A DNA stretch of 64,000 bases from Flavobacterium sp. 11 (GTDB lineage: Bacteria; Bacteroidota; Bacteroidia; Flavobacteriales; Flavobacteriaceae), in contig NZ_PEFE01000001.1 of the NCBI RefSeq assembly GCF_002754315.1, forward strand, positions 3,348,001 to 3,412,000, in the 5' to 3' direction. Both the position numbers and the translations under genes were made by a program. Under the pieces are notes generated by a model, which was not told the DNA's origin, did no database searches, and worked only from the letters and a program-made list of their open reading frames with translations. Numbering within the stretch: the first letter of the stretch is position 1; every line of letters starts with the position of its first letter. Below, one piece after another: positions 25,371-34,896 of this stretch.

Positions 25371-26105
25371 CTATTTTAATTTTCCAATTCTTAGCAACAA
25401 CGGAAAAGTCACTTTCTTATCGCTTTTTAGCCAAGAAATTTTCAAATCATCGTAAATCAAATCTATTGGGTTTTTATTGTTTTTCGAAATATAATGTTGT
25501 GTCGCTGACCATGTTTCCAAATATCCTATAAGTTCCTCAAAAGTCCATGTCAACTTATTTTCGAAAGTTTCCGTAACAATTTCATCAAATGGAAATGGTA
25601 TTGTTTTGTAATTTTCATCCAAGAATTTTCGCTCGGCATCCCAATATGGTCCTACTATATTTTGATAAAAATCTTGCACTATCTTATCCGAATCCGCATT
25701 GGTCGAAAACAAACCATACCCCAGAACGGCAAAGATTCCATCTGGTTTTAAGATTCGGTAAATTTCTTTGTAAAACAAATCAAAATCAAACCAATGAACT
25801 GCTTGGGCAACTGTGATTAAATCAAACTCCTGATTTTTGAAAAAGGTGTTTTCTGCAGCGGCTACTTTGTAAATTATGTTTTCCGTTGGAATCGCATTGT
25901 TAAGTTGGTTCTGACTAATATCAATTCCATAAACCGTTTCAAAAAAACTCGAAAGTTTTTGTGCGACTTGTCCATTTCCGGTAGCAATATCTAGTGCAAC
26001 TCTTTTGTTGTTGACAAATGAAACCAAATAATCAATCATTGCATCTGGATATTGTGGTCGAAATTTAGAATACTCAGCAGCTTGTTTGGAGAAATTATCT
26101 TTCAT
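25371..26105 (-). CDS. Class I SAM-dependent methyltransferase
   Basis: A 244-residue protein with SAM motif I ALDIATGNGQVAQKL (about 37-51), the acidic end of strand 2 in VYGIDIS, and the post-II segment AQAVHWFDFDLFYKEIYRILKPDG of Methyltransf_11 enzymes. The N-terminal FSKQAAEYSKFRPQYP resembles the trans-aconitate methyltransferase-like and crotonobetainyl-like group. The substrate is unknown. It is read in the same direction as ruvX, 23 bp upstream of it. Confidence 0.88.
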   Translation of the reverse strand: MKDNFSKQAAEYSKFRPQYPDAMIDYLVSFVNNKRVALDIATGNGQVAQKLSSFFETVYGIDISQNQLNNAIPTENIIYKVAAAENTFFKNQEFDLITVAQAVHWFDFDLFYKEIYRILKPDGIFAVLGYGLFSTNADSDKIVQDFYQNIVGPYWDAERKFLDENYKTIPFPFDEIVTETFENKLTWTFEELIGYLETWSATQHYISKNNKNPIDLIYDDLKISWLKSDKKVTFPLLLRIGKLK

Positions 26106-26202
26106 TTTGAATGATTTTCATTTATTCCTCAAATTTACAACATTTGAAAAACATTAAATATACTATAAGTTAAATCTGTAACATTTTTCAAATCAATTTG
26201 CG

Positions 26203-26233
26203 TTTTTGATTTTAGTTAAAAAACATATCTTTG
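26203..26233 (+). promoter_or_regulatory. Promoter of dapD
   Basis: TTTTTG (26203-26208) and TATCTTTG (26226-26233) are separated by 17 bp, a textbook flavobacterial promoter. It lies inside an upstream extension of the dapD frame and so shows that the ATG at 26251 is the start. Confidence 0.75.
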
Positions 26234-26250
26234 TCAAAAATCTAACTAAA

Positions 26251-27066
26251 ATGAATCCATTACAAACAATTATAGAACAAGCTTGGGAAAACCGTGCCTT
26301 GTTGCAAGAAACGACAACAACTGATGCTATCAGAGAAGTTATTGAATTATTAGACACTGGAAAATTACGTGTTGCCGAGCCAGTTGGTGAAGGATGGCAG
26401 GTAAACGAATGGGTAAAGAAAGCGGTTGTGATGTATTTCCCTATTCAAAAAATGGAAACTTTAGAATCTGGAATTTTCGAATACCATGACAAAATGTTGC
26501 TAAAAAGAGGCTATGCCGAAAAAGGAATTCGTGTAGTTCCTAATGCTGTAGCGCGTTACGGTGCTTATATTTCTAGTGGCGTTATTTTGATGCCAAGTTA
26601 TGTAAACATTGGTGCTTATGTTGATGAAGGAACTATGGTAGACACATGGGCAACTGTAGGAAGCTGTGCTCAAATTGGTAAAAACGTACACTTAAGTGGT
26701 GGTGTTGGTATCGGTGGTGTTCTTGAACCTTTACAAGCTGCTCCGGTAATTATCGAAGACGGTGCTTTTGTTGGTTCTCGTTGTATTGTTGTAGAAGGTG
26801 TTCATGTTGGGAAAGAAGCCGTTCTTGGTGCCAATGTTTGCTTGACTGCCTCTACTAAAATTATTGATGTTACAGGAGAAACTCCAGTTGAAATGAAAGG
26901 GTATGTTCCTGCTCGTTCTGTTGTAATACCTGGAAGTTACACTAAAAAATTCGCAGCAGGTGAATTCCAAGTACCTTGTGCGTTAATCATTGGGACACGT
27001 AAACCTTCGACAGATTTGAAAACATCATTGAATAATGCTTTACGTGAATATGACGTAGCGGTTTAA
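26251..27066 (+). CDS. dapD: 2,3,4,5-tetrahydropyridine-2,6-dicarboxylate N-succinyltransferase
   Basis: A 271-residue enzyme of the succinylase branch of lysine/diaminopimelate synthesis. After a helical N-terminus (MNPLQTIIEQAWENRALLQ) comes a left-handed beta-helix of hexapeptide repeats from about residue 100 to 230. The MVDTWATVGSCAQIG segment carries the active-site region, and EPLQAAPVIIEDGAFVGSR is highly conserved. The C-terminal extension FQVPCALIIGTRKPSTD is typical. The open frame extends 15 codons upstream, but the promoter occupies that part. Confidence 0.96.
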   Translation: MNPLQTIIEQAWENRALLQETTTTDAIREVIELLDTGKLRVAEPVGEGWQVNEWVKKAVVMYFPIQKMETLESGIFEYHDKMLLKRGYAEKGIRVVPNAVARYGAYISSGVILMPSYVNIGAYVDEGTMVDTWATVGSCAQIGKNVHLSGGVGIGGVLEPLQAAPVIIEDGAFVGSRCIVVEGVHVGKEAVLGANVCLTASTKIIDVTGETPVEMKGYVPARSVVIPGSYTKKFAAGEFQVPCALIIGTRKPSTDLKTSLNNALREYDVAV

Positions 27067-27097
27067 TACCTCTTAAAATAAAAAATTATTGTATATT

Positions 27098-27121
27098 CCT
27101 CCCTTAAACGGGAGGTTTTTT
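27098..27121 (+). terminator. Terminator after dapD
   Basis: CCTCCC (27098-27103) pairs with GGGAGG (27110-27115) around a TTAAAC loop, followed by T6. The next gene starts at 27127, so the hairpin sits directly in front of it. Confidence 0.85.
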
Positions 27122-27126
27122 ATATT

Positions 27127-28188
27127 ATGAAAATACTAGTTATACAACAAAAGATGATTGGTGATGTTTTGATAAGCAGCATTTTATGCAATAATCTACG
27201 CACTGCCTATCCTGAAGCCAAAATTGATTATTTGGTGTATGCGTCAACAACTCCAGTTTTAGAAGGTAATCCTAATATTGATACCATTATTTTATTTGAG
27301 GAAAAACACCGCAAAAGCAAAAAAGAATTCTTGAGTTTAGCGCTGGAAATACGAGCTACAAAATATGACATAATCATAGATGCTTATTCTAAACTCGAAA
27401 GCTGGCTCATTGTTTTTTTAAGTGGAGCCAAAAAGAAAATATCTTACGAGAAGAAAGGGCGAAAATTTTTATATACAGACAATATCCCTTATCAGGCTGC
27501 TCCAAAAACTAATTTTGGTTTAGCAATCGAAAGACGACTGTCATTATTAGATCCTTTGAAGTTATCAATTCAAATTGATCCGTTACCAAAATTATTTGTT
27601 ACAGATGAAGAAAATCAAAAAGCTGTAAGACTTTTTGAAAAATACCAATTAAAAAAAGACCGAAAAACTGTGATGATTAGCCTTTTGGGAAGTGAAAGAC
27701 TCAAAACATATCCACTGGAATATATGGCAAAAGTTATTGATACAATAGCCGAAAATAAAGATTTAAATATTCTTTTTAATTATTTTCCAAAGCAAACCAA
27801 CGATGCGAAAACTATTTTTGATGCTTGTAAATCTTCAACTCAAGAGAAAATTTATTTTGAGTTGTTAGGTGGTGATTTAAGATCGTTTATCGCCATTATG
27901 AATCAATGTGATGCCATTATTGGAAATGACGGTGGAGCTATCAACATGGCCAAAGCACTCGACAAACCAACGTTTACGATTTTTTCCCCATGGATAGAAA
28001 AAGAAAGCTGGAGTACATTTGAAGACGGAATAAAAAACAAAGCCATTCATCTAAAAGACTACAAGCCTGACGTTTTTAAAGCAAAATCCAGAAAAGAATT
28101 GAAAAACAACCGTAGTTATTACAATCAATTTACGCCTGAATTATTTCATGCTGAATTGGTGTTGTTTTTAAAGAATAATTTTAGCTAA
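27127..28188 (+). CDS. Glycosyltransferase family 9 (heptosyltransferase-like)
   Basis: A 353-residue GT9 protein, GT-B fold. The N-terminus MKILVIQQKMIGDVLISSILCN has the G-D-(V/L)-(L/V) motif of ADP-heptose:LPS heptosyltransferases. The C-terminal nucleotide-sugar site is CDAIIGNDGGAINMAKALDKPTFTIF, with the typical (G/S)-N-D-(S/G)-G-x-x-(N/H)-x-A pattern. It probably adds a core sugar to lipopolysaccharide on the cytoplasmic face. It heads a run of glycan genes. Confidence 0.9.
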   Translation: MKILVIQQKMIGDVLISSILCNNLRTAYPEAKIDYLVYASTTPVLEGNPNIDTIILFEEKHRKSKKEFLSLALEIRATKYDIIIDAYSKLESWLIVFLSGAKKKISYEKKGRKFLYTDNIPYQAAPKTNFGLAIERRLSLLDPLKLSIQIDPLPKLFVTDEENQKAVRLFEKYQLKKDRKTVMISLLGSERLKTYPLEYMAKVIDTIAENKDLNILFNYFPKQTNDAKTIFDACKSSTQEKIYFELLGGDLRSFIAIMNQCDAIIGNDGGAINMAKALDKPTFTIFSPWIEKESWSTFEDGIKNKAIHLKDYKPDVFKAKSRKELKNNRSYYNQFTPELFHAELVLFLKNNFS

Positions 28189-28305
28189 TATCCTTATAAA
28201 CTACGCTCAAAACAGTAACTCTATCCTTTGTAGGCGGAATAAAAGTAAATACCTTTTAAATGTTAATCATTTAAACTATTTTTGAAAACACATAATTTAA
28301 CACAA

Positions 28306-28989
28306 ATGAAAATAATTATTCTGGCAGCAGGTATAGGCTCTAGACTTGGAAATCCATTTCCTAAACCATTGACTTTACTTCAAAATGGAAAAAGTATAAT
28401 GGAAATACAAACAGAAAACATTACATCTAAATATGATATTGACGATATTAATGTAGTTGTCGGTTTTAAGAAAGATTTAATCATGGAGCGTTTTCCTGAA
28501 TTAACTTATATCTATAATCCGTTTTTTGACCAAACAAACACTTCAAAAAGCTTGTTGCGTGCTTTAAAAAAATACAAAAATGAATCTGTTTTATGGTTTA
28601 ATGGCGATGTGGTTTTTGATGACTTAATATTAGACATCCTTCATCCACATATTGAAGCAAATGAATCATTTGTAGCGGTTAATACAAGCAAAGTTGCTGA
28701 CGAGGAAGTAAAATACACTTTGAAAGACAATTACATTGATAAACTTTCTAAAGAAGTAAAAAATGGATTAGGCGAGGCAGTAGGAATAAATTTCATTTCT
28801 TCAAAAGATATAAATTCTTTTATAAAAAGATTAGAAGAATGTGATGATAATGACTATTTCGAAAAAGGATTAGAGATGGCAATTGAGCACGAAGCTATTT
28901 GTGTGAAACCTATCGATATCTCAAAATATAGTTGCATAGAAGTTGATTTTACTGAGGATTTAGAAAATGCAAATAAAATATTTAGTTAA
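28306..28989 (+). CDS. Nucleotidyltransferase for a sugar or polyol phosphate (LicC-like)
   Basis: A 227-residue NTP-transferase-fold protein. It begins MKIIILAAGIGSRLGNPFPKPL, the G-x-G-(T/S)-R-(L/M) ... P-K-P signature of nucleotidylyltransferases, and has the metal-site strand VLWFNGDVVFDD. The nearest types are LicC/CTP:phosphocholine cytidylyltransferases and short sugar-phosphate nucleotidyltransferases. A TTG at 28282 is in frame, but the ATG at 28306 places the conserved first strand at the N-terminus. Only 3 bp separate it from the CDP-glycerol transferase-like gene, suggesting it makes that enzyme's nucleotide-activated donor. Confidence 0.82.
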   Translation: MKIIILAAGIGSRLGNPFPKPLTLLQNGKSIMEIQTENITSKYDIDDINVVVGFKKDLIMERFPELTYIYNPFFDQTNTSKSLLRALKKYKNESVLWFNGDVVFDDLILDILHPHIEANESFVAVNTSKVADEEVKYTLKDNYIDKLSKEVKNGLGEAVGINFISSKDINSFIKRLEECDDNDYFEKGLEMAIEHEAICVKPIDISKYSCIEVDFTEDLENANKIFS

Positions 28990-28992
28990 ACT

Positions 28993-30026
28993 ATGAGATG
29001 TATTCTTTTTTGTCAAAACAATTATGCTTTTGGAATTCTTGAACCTATAAAAGCCTATCTTGAAAATAACGGACATGATTATATTTGGTATGTAAACGAC
29101 AAAATAAGTGCCGATTTTCCGTTTAAAAATGAAAAGAATACATCGACTATAACTGAATTAGAAAACTATAAAAGCGATGCCATTTTTGTTCCCGGAAATG
29201 AAGTTCCTCACTATTTAAGAGGCTTAAAAGTTCAAATATTTCATGGTTTAGCAGGAGAGAAAAAGGACATTTTAGAATACGCCATTATTTTGACTTATAC
29301 TTAACACAAGGCCCTTACTTTACAGAACGATTTAACAAATTAAAATCGGTTCATAAAGACTTTGATGTTATTGAAACCGGTTGGCCAAAATTAGATGTTT
29401 ATGGAACCGACAAATCCGTTTTTGAACAAGAAAGAAAGGAATTACTTCAAAAGTATAATGCAAAAAAAATACTGCTTTACGCACCTACATTTTCTCCAAA
29501 ACTGACTTCTGCCCCATTTTTAGTGGAGCAAATAAAGTTACTTTCAGAGAATAAAGATTATTTAATTTTATTGAAATTTCATCCATTAATGGACGAGTCT
29601 TGGATTCAAATCTATAAAGATTTAGCCAATGAAATTCCTAATATAATTTTTGAAACAGAAAAAAACATTATCAAATTCTTATTGATTTCAGATGTACTAA
29701 TCAGTGATACGTCCTCTGTAATTTATGAATTTCTATTACTAGACAAGCCTGTTATTACATTCAATAACATATCAGATAATATACTTTGGCAAAATAGTTC
29801 CAACTATACTGAACTTATACCATTAGTTGAGAAAAACCTTAATGAGGATCCATATTCAAAAGAACGCAAATTCATTTTTGAAAATTACCATCCTTATAAT
29901 GACGGGAAATCAGCGAAAAGAATGGTTGATGCCGTTGCCGATTATATCAAGAAAAATGGAGTGCCAGAAAAACGTAAACTTTCAATATTGAGAAGATTTA
30001 AAATCAACTCCATTTTCAAAAAATAG
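28993..30026 (+). pseudogene. CDP-glycerol glycerophosphotransferase-family protein, frameshifted
   Basis: From ATG 28993 the frame runs MRCILFCQNNYAFGILEPI to GLAGEKK, then ends at 29304. Adding one base in the run A5G2 (29260-29266) gives GHFRIRHYFDLYLTQGPYFT and continues unbroken to 30026. The repaired protein is about 344 residues with the family pattern TGWPKLD, LLYAPTFSPKL, LLKFHPLMD and ISDTSSVIYEFLLLDKPVITF. This family transfers glycerol- or ribitol-phosphate from CDP donors (TagB/TagF type). As the sequence stands, the protein would be cut at residue 103. Sequencing error and true mutation cannot be told apart here. Confidence 0.82.
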
Positions 30027-30057
30027 TGCTGTAACAAAGAAAAACTGTCTAAAAAAA

Positions 30058-30810
30058 ATGTCATTAAGTGCCTTAATCATAACCTATAACGAAGAACACA
30101 ATATTGCATCTGTTATAGAAAATTTGGATATAGCTGATGAAATTATCGTTGTAGATTCCTTTAGCACTGACGAAACTACAAAAATTGCAGCCACTTACAA
30201 TAATGTAACTGTTGTACAACACCCTTTTGAGAATTATGCCACTCAGCGAAACTATGCCATTAGTCTGGCTAAGAATTCCTGGATTCTTTTTTTAGATGCT
30301 GACGAAAGGTTAACTCCAGAACTAAAAGAGGAAATACTGAAGGTAATTCAACTGAGAGAGTCACATTCGGCGTATTATTTCTATCGAACTTTCATGTTCG
30401 AAAATACCAAAATACGATTTAGCGGTTCCCAAAGCGATAAAATTTTCAGGCTTTTCAAAAAAGAAAATGCACATTATAATTTAGATAAAATTGTACATGA
30501 AAAATTAATCGTTACTGGAAAAACTGGAAAATTAAAGAACAAATTAATCCATTATTCTTATAGAAATTATTCCGATTACAAGCAAAAAATGATTTTTTAC
30601 GGAAAATTAAAAGCTAAAGAAGAGTTCAAAAAAGGAATTAAACCTACGTTTTTTCATTTTTACATCAGACCATTGTACCTATTCCTAAATAAATACATCT
30701 TTAGATTGGGTTTTTTAGATGGCAAAAACGGAATTGTTATTTGCTATTTAAAAGCATTTAGTGTGTATACGCGCTTTCAGGAATTAAAGGAAATGAATTC
30801 AAATCGCTAA
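30058..30810 (+). CDS. Glycosyltransferase family 2 (WaaE/KdtX-like)
   Basis: A 250-residue GT-A enzyme. It starts MSLSALIITYNEEHNIASVI, then IIVVDSFSTDET, ATQRNYAISLAKNSWILFLDADERLTPEL with the metal-binding D-x-D, and ends in a hydrophobic C-terminal segment. The N-E-E-x-N-I and DADE motifs are those of LPS-core beta-1,4-glucosyltransferase (WaaE/LgtF/KdtX) relatives. Its 31-bp spacing from the CDP-glycerol gene suggests one transcript. Its stop codon overlaps the stop of the convergent kinase-like gene. Confidence 0.9.
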   Translation: MSLSALIITYNEEHNIASVIENLDIADEIIVVDSFSTDETTKIAATYNNVTVVQHPFENYATQRNYAISLAKNSWILFLDADERLTPELKEEILKVIQLRESHSAYYFYRTFMFENTKIRFSGSQSDKIFRLFKKENAHYNLDKIVHEKLIVTGKTGKLKNKLIHYSYRNYSDYKQKMIFYGKLKAKEEFKKGIKPTFFHFYIRPLYLFLNKYIFRLGFLDGKNGIVICYLKAFSVYTRFQELKEMNSNR

Positions 30811-31571
30811 GATTTCCAAAATTTAAGTTTCTTTTTTAATGTCTTTTTACGGGCAAATTTTTCCTGAAACTCATTAGTTGCATACCACATTTTTTCAAAA
30901 ATCAAACTGCTGGATTCTGAATAATGTTTAGAATATTCATCACTCATTATTGCAATCATTTCTTTCTTTGGCGTAAGCCTGCTCAAATTTTTCATGCGCA
31001 GATCAATATCCATTGTTTCATGAAAATTCATTCGGTTTAAATCTACCAAATAGAAATTATATTGATTTTCAGCTGTCTTTTTAATTAAAGTATTTCCTGG
31101 TGAATGGTCTAAAAATTCAATTCCCTTTTGATGCAAATCGAATGAAAATTTAGTAAACTGACGTAAAATATTTTCAAAATCGGGATAATTAGGATCATTT
31201 ACCAATTCTCTGAAAGTCAAATCGGCCTGGAGATGTTCGCTGATATAATAACTATCTGTCAAACCCAACCAATTATAATTTTCAAAATAAGCTATTGGTT
31301 GTGGCGTTCCTATTCCGTTTTCGAGCAATTTATTCGCATATTCGTAGGAACGTCTGGCTTTAGACTTTCTAAAATACTTGTAAGCAATTTTATTAATTAG
31401 ATTTGGGATTTTAAACGATTTGATATTAATCGTTAAAGAGTCTAAATCAAATAATTTTATTTTGTTTCGTTTTCCATCACCAAAAAGGATTCCTGTCATA
31501 TCAAAATTTTCAATACAACTCAATAATTTTGATTTATGTTTAAGAAAATGAGAATGAATATTTATTTGCAT
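30807..31571 (-). CDS. LPS core kinase-like protein (InaA/Kdo-kinase family)
   Basis: A 254-residue small kinase-fold protein. The catalytic segment is GIEFLDHSPGNTLIKK, in the manner of H-x-D-(L/H)-x-x-x-N, followed by NFYLVDLNRMNF as the D-F-G-like metal site. KIKLFDLDSLTINIKSFKIPN contains the candidate ATP-anchoring lysine. Relatives phosphorylate Kdo or heptose of the LPS core. The frame extends eight codons further up (to 31595), but a promoter (31593-31623) covers that point, so ATG 31571 is chosen. Its location among glycan genes agrees with the role. Confidence 0.8.
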   Translation of the reverse strand: MQINIHSHFLKHKSKLLSCIENFDMTGILFGDGKRNKIKLFDLDSLTINIKSFKIPNLINKIAYKYFRKSKARRSYEYANKLLENGIGTPQPIAYFENYNWLGLTDSYYISEHLQADLTFRELVNDPNYPDFENILRQFTKFSFDLHQKGIEFLDHSPGNTLIKKTAENQYNFYLVDLNRMNFHETMDIDLRMKNLSRLTPKKEMIAIMSDEYSKHYSESSSLIFEKMWYATNEFQEKFARKKTLKKKLKFWKS

Positions 31572-31592
31572 CAATAGAATAATAAGAATAAA

Positions 31593-31623
31593 CAAAAGTA
31601 GGTATTGCTTTTTATTTATCCAA
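31593..31623 (-). promoter_or_regulatory. Promoter of the LPS-kinase-like gene
   Basis: On the minus strand, TTG (31621-31623) and TACTTTTG (31593-31600) are separated by 20 bp, an excellent flavobacterial promoter. A start near 31587 would exclude the upstream ATG at 31595. Confidence 0.65.
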
Positions 31624-31709
31624 TTTAAGGTTTACCATATATCCAATAATAATTTTATTAAAAAAAATCTCCAAATAAAAATAGCTAGTATACCGAATAA
31701 CTAAAAAAT

Positions 31710-32498
31710 CTATTTCAAATACTTATCTATTCCATTTAAAACTCTTACCGTTCTATTTGCTATAGTATCCTTTTGTATTTTATCATTTAATTCAAAATAA
31801 TCTTTTGAACTTATTTTATGAAAAATATGATAAACAATTCCAGCATAACGAAGTCTTTTAGCTTTTATATGATTGTTTCCAAGTCGAATGGCTAAATCCG
31901 AATCTTCCCTCCCCCAACCTTCAAAGTCTTCATTATAGCCATTGACCGCTATAAAATCATCACGCCAAAACGAAACATTACAACCTCTAAATTTTTTAGA
32001 AATTCCTTCATGTGATTTATATAGTCTTGACAAGAATGGAATATGCAAGGTTCTAGTTCTATTTTTAATTTCACTAGAAAGAAAATTAAAATAGATTTTC
32101 TTGGTTTTAAAAATTTTCCCAACAGCAGTAGGAAGTATATTAACACGAGAGCCATATAAATACATGCCTTTTTCTGCAAAGCTTAAATGATCCTTCACAA
32201 AATTAGGATGCAAAATACAATCTCCATCAACTTGAATAATATAATCAACATTAGTTCCCGCTATAGCTTTATTTAAAATTTTTGCTTTCCTAAAACCTTT
32301 ATCTGTTTGATGAAAATGAAGAATCGGAACACTACTTTTAAGTTGAAGTTCCCTTATAAGCTCTTCTGTCTCTTTGCCAGAACCGTCATCAGCGATAAGA
32401 ATCTTATTAGGTAAATCCGTTTGCGATAAAGCACTAATCATAACTAAACGAAGTGCTTCTGGCCAATTATATGTAGAAATTAAAAGTGCTGATGTCAT
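31710..32498 (-). CDS. Glycosyltransferase family 2 with galactosyltransferase-type C-terminus
   Basis: A 262-residue GT-A enzyme. The N-terminus MTSALLISTYNWPEALRLVM, then KILIADDGSGKET and DYIIQVDGDCILHP (metal-binding D-x-D) form the GT2 core. The C-terminal VNGYNEDFEGWGREDSDLAIRL is the Glyco_transf_7C motif seen in beta-1,4-galactosyltransferases and chondroitin-type polymerases. It probably adds a hexose to a surface polysaccharide or LPS. It is transcribed towards the kinase-like gene with 138 bp between. Confidence 0.9.
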   Translation of the reverse strand: MTSALLISTYNWPEALRLVMISALSQTDLPNKILIADDGSGKETEELIRELQLKSSVPILHFHQTDKGFRKAKILNKAIAGTNVDYIIQVDGDCILHPNFVKDHLSFAEKGMYLYGSRVNILPTAVGKIFKTKKIYFNFLSSEIKNRTRTLHIPFLSRLYKSHEGISKKFRGCNVSFWRDDFIAVNGYNEDFEGWGREDSDLAIRLGNNHIKAKRLRYAGIVYHIFHKISSKDYFELNDKIQKDTIANRTVRVLNGIDKYLK

Positions 32499-32781
32499 TT
32501 TCTATTGTTTGAATAAATTAATTTAAATTTTGATTTTTTAATTAATTAGACACTAAATTTTAGTCTTCTAAATTTCAAAATTATGCCAAAATAACACTAA
32601 ATATTAATTTAAATAGCTTGAATTATCAAATGTTCTAAAATTAAAGTAAAAAAACAGGAAAGGGATTAATCACGCTTCGAAATATATTTGGATTGCAAAG
32701 CCCAAATGAAGTATTTTTACACTCTGGAAATTACACTAGTTTTATTGAACTAAAACTTAAAATCTCCACAAAAATAAAAAT

Positions 32782-33351
32782 ATGGAAAATATAAACGAAG
32801 AAGTTCACAAAGCTTACGAAGTAATCAAGGAAGGCGGAATTATCCTGTACCCTACCGATACCGTTTGGGGAATTGGTTGTGACGCAACAAATCCTGAGGC
32901 TGTTGCCAAAATATACAAACTCAAGCAAAGAGCCGAAACCCAAAGTATGATTGTTTTGATGAATGGTGAAAAAATGATGTACAATGTATTCAAAGACATT
33001 CCTGAAGTTGCCTGGCAAATCATTGACTTATCCGAAAAACCAACTACTTTAATACTGGACAAACCCAGAAATGTAGCTCCCAATATAATCTCTACTGATA
33101 ACTCACTAGGAATTCGCGTTGTGAAAGAACCATTTTGCTTCAAATTAATGGAAAAGATGAAAAAACCATTGGTTTCGACATCTGCAAATATTTCAGGTCA
33201 ACCCACTCCTATAGCCTTCAAAGATATTAGCCCGGAAATTATAAAAGGTGTGGACTATGTTGTAAATTTGCACCGTGAAAAAATCGGTGGAAAACCGTCA
33301 ACAATAATAAAATTAACGAATGATTCTCAGGTGAAAGTGATTCGGAAATAG
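32782..33351 (+). CDS. tsaC: Threonylcarbamoyl-AMP synthase (Sua5/YwlC/TsaC family)
   Basis: A 189-residue YrdC-domain protein that makes threonylcarbamoyl-adenylate for the t6A37 modification of ANN-decoding tRNAs. Conserved motifs are GGIILYPTDTVWGIGCDA (19-36), KLKQRAETQSMIVL with the KxR-x-x-x-(K/Q)-(P/S) pattern, and PLVSTSANISGQPTP at about 140. The short length, without the C-terminal Sua5 domain, fits TsaC/YwlC-type short forms. It stands 60 bp before cca. Confidence 0.93.
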   Translation: MENINEEVHKAYEVIKEGGIILYPTDTVWGIGCDATNPEAVAKIYKLKQRAETQSMIVLMNGEKMMYNVFKDIPEVAWQIIDLSEKPTTLILDKPRNVAPNIISTDNSLGIRVVKEPFCFKLMEKMKKPLVSTSANISGQPTPIAFKDISPEIIKGVDYVVNLHREKIGGKPSTIIKLTNDSQVKVIRK

Positions 33352-33411
33352 ATTGCAGTATTCAGTTTTAAGTTTAGCAACTTTAAACTTTAGACTTTAA
33401 ACATTTTAAAA

Positions 33412-34845
33412 ATGAGTATCAAAACTTCATATAAAGAAGCCTTAAATAATAAAATTTTCGAAGTAATTTCTCAAGCTTCCCAAGAACTTAACATCGAAAG
33501 TTATGTTATTGGCGGATTCGTGAGAGATTTACTTTTAAATAGAGACTTTAAAAAAGATATTGATATTGTTGCTGTTGGCAGCGGAATCGAATTAGCTTTG
33601 AAAGTTTCCCAATTACTTCCAAAAAAACCAAAAGTTCAAGTTTTCAAAACATACGGAACAGCGATGTTGCGTTTTGAAGATACTGAAATTGAGTTTGTAG
33701 GTGCCCGAAAAGAATCCTATCATTTTGAGAGTCGCAATCCTGTTGTAGAGAATGGAACATTGGAAGACGACCAAAATCGTCGTGATTTTACCATAAATGC
33801 GCTGGCTTTATCTTTAAACGCTGCTAATTTTGGAGAACTTTCGGATCCTTTTAACGGATTGGAAGATTTAAAAAATAAAATAATTAGAACACCTTTGGAT
33901 CCAGATATTACTTTTTCTGATGATCCATTGCGCATGTTGAGAGGCATTCGTTTTGCAAACCAATTGGGATTTGATATCGAAGAAAATTCGTTGAACTCCA
34001 TAACCAAAAACGCAAACCGAATCAAAATCATTTCCGGAGAACGCATCGTTGATGAATTGAATAAAATACTTTCGACAGATAAACCTTCCGTAGGATTCTT
34101 GCTATTATTCAAAACTGGGCTTTTAGATATTATCCTTCCGGAATTGACCGCTTTGAATCAAGTGGAAGAAATTGAAGGTCATACGCATAAAAATAATTTC
34201 TATCACACCTTAGAGGTTGTTGACAATATTTGTCCGCATACAGATGATGTTTGGTTGCGCTGGTCAGCATTATTGCACGACATTGGAAAAGCACCAACAA
34301 AACGCTTTAACAAAAAACAAGGTTGGACCTTTCATGGACATGAATTTCTTGGTGGAAAAATGGCAAAAAAAATATTTGAACGCTTACACATGCCACTAAA
34401 TCACAAAATGAAATTTGTACAAAAAATGGTCATGATGAGTTCTCGCCCGATTGTGTTATCACAAGACACGGTCACGGATTCAGCGGTGCGTCGTTTGGTT
34501 TTTGACGCCGGTGAAGATGTAGAGAATTTAATGACGTTGTGTGAAGCCGATATTACTACCAAAAATCCTAATAAATTCAAGAAATACCACAACAATTTTG
34601 TAATTGTACGCAAGAAAATTGTAGAAGTCGAAGAACGTGATCAGGTTCGTAATTTTCAACCACCAATATCAGGTGAAGAGATTATGGAAAAATTCAATTT
34701 AAAGCCTTCAAAAGAAATTGGAATGCTGAAAGAAGCCATAAAAGAGGCGATTCTGGAAGGAGAAATTCCAAATGAATATGAGGCAGCGTATCAATTTATG
34801 CTAAAAAGAGCCGCAAAAATTGGATTAAAGATTAACGCTTGTTGA
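33412..34845 (+). CDS. cca: CCA tRNA nucleotidyltransferase / poly(A) polymerase family, with HD domain
   Basis: A 477-residue class-II nucleotidyltransferase. The head domain shows [22 protein letters not shown] with the G-G-x-V-R-D and D-x-D metal site (about residues 30-50). RRDFTINAL and [12 protein letters not shown] follow at about 125 and 165. An HD phosphohydrolase domain ([12 protein letters not shown] ... [12 protein letters not shown]) occupies the middle and an RNA-binding tail the end. It adds or repairs the 3' CCA of tRNAs. It is probably cotranscribed with the upstream tsaC-like gene. Confidence 0.93.
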   Translation: MSIKTSYKEALNNKIFEVISQASQELNIESYVIGGFVRDLLLNRDFKKDIDIVAVGSGIELALKVSQLLPKKPKVQVFKTYGTAMLRFEDTEIEFVGARKESYHFESRNPVVENGTLEDDQNRRDFTINALALSLNAANFGELSDPFNGLEDLKNKIIRTPLDPDITFSDDPLRMLRGIRFANQLGFDIEENSLNSITKNANRIKIISGERIVDELNKILSTDKPSVGFLLLFKTGLLDIILPELTALNQVEEIEGHTHKNNFYHTLEVVDNICPHTDDVWLRWSALLHDIGKAPTKRFNKKQGWTFHGHEFLGGKMAKKIFERLHMPLNHKMKFVQKMVMMSSRPIVLSQDTVTDSAVRRLVFDAGEDVENLMTLCEADITTKNPNKFKKYHNNFVIVRKKIVEVEERDQVRNFQPPISGEEIMEKFNLKPSKEIGMLKEAIKEAILEGEIPNEYEAAYQFMLKRAAKIGLKINAC

Positions 34846-34896
34846 ATTAACAATTAATTACATTTCAAATATCTTTGCATAAATTAATTTCAAACA

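Noticed and set aside
26206..26250. Upstream start for dapD
   Set aside because: The -33 and -7 elements of the dapD promoter fall within this extension, and family members begin MNPLQ-like at 26251.
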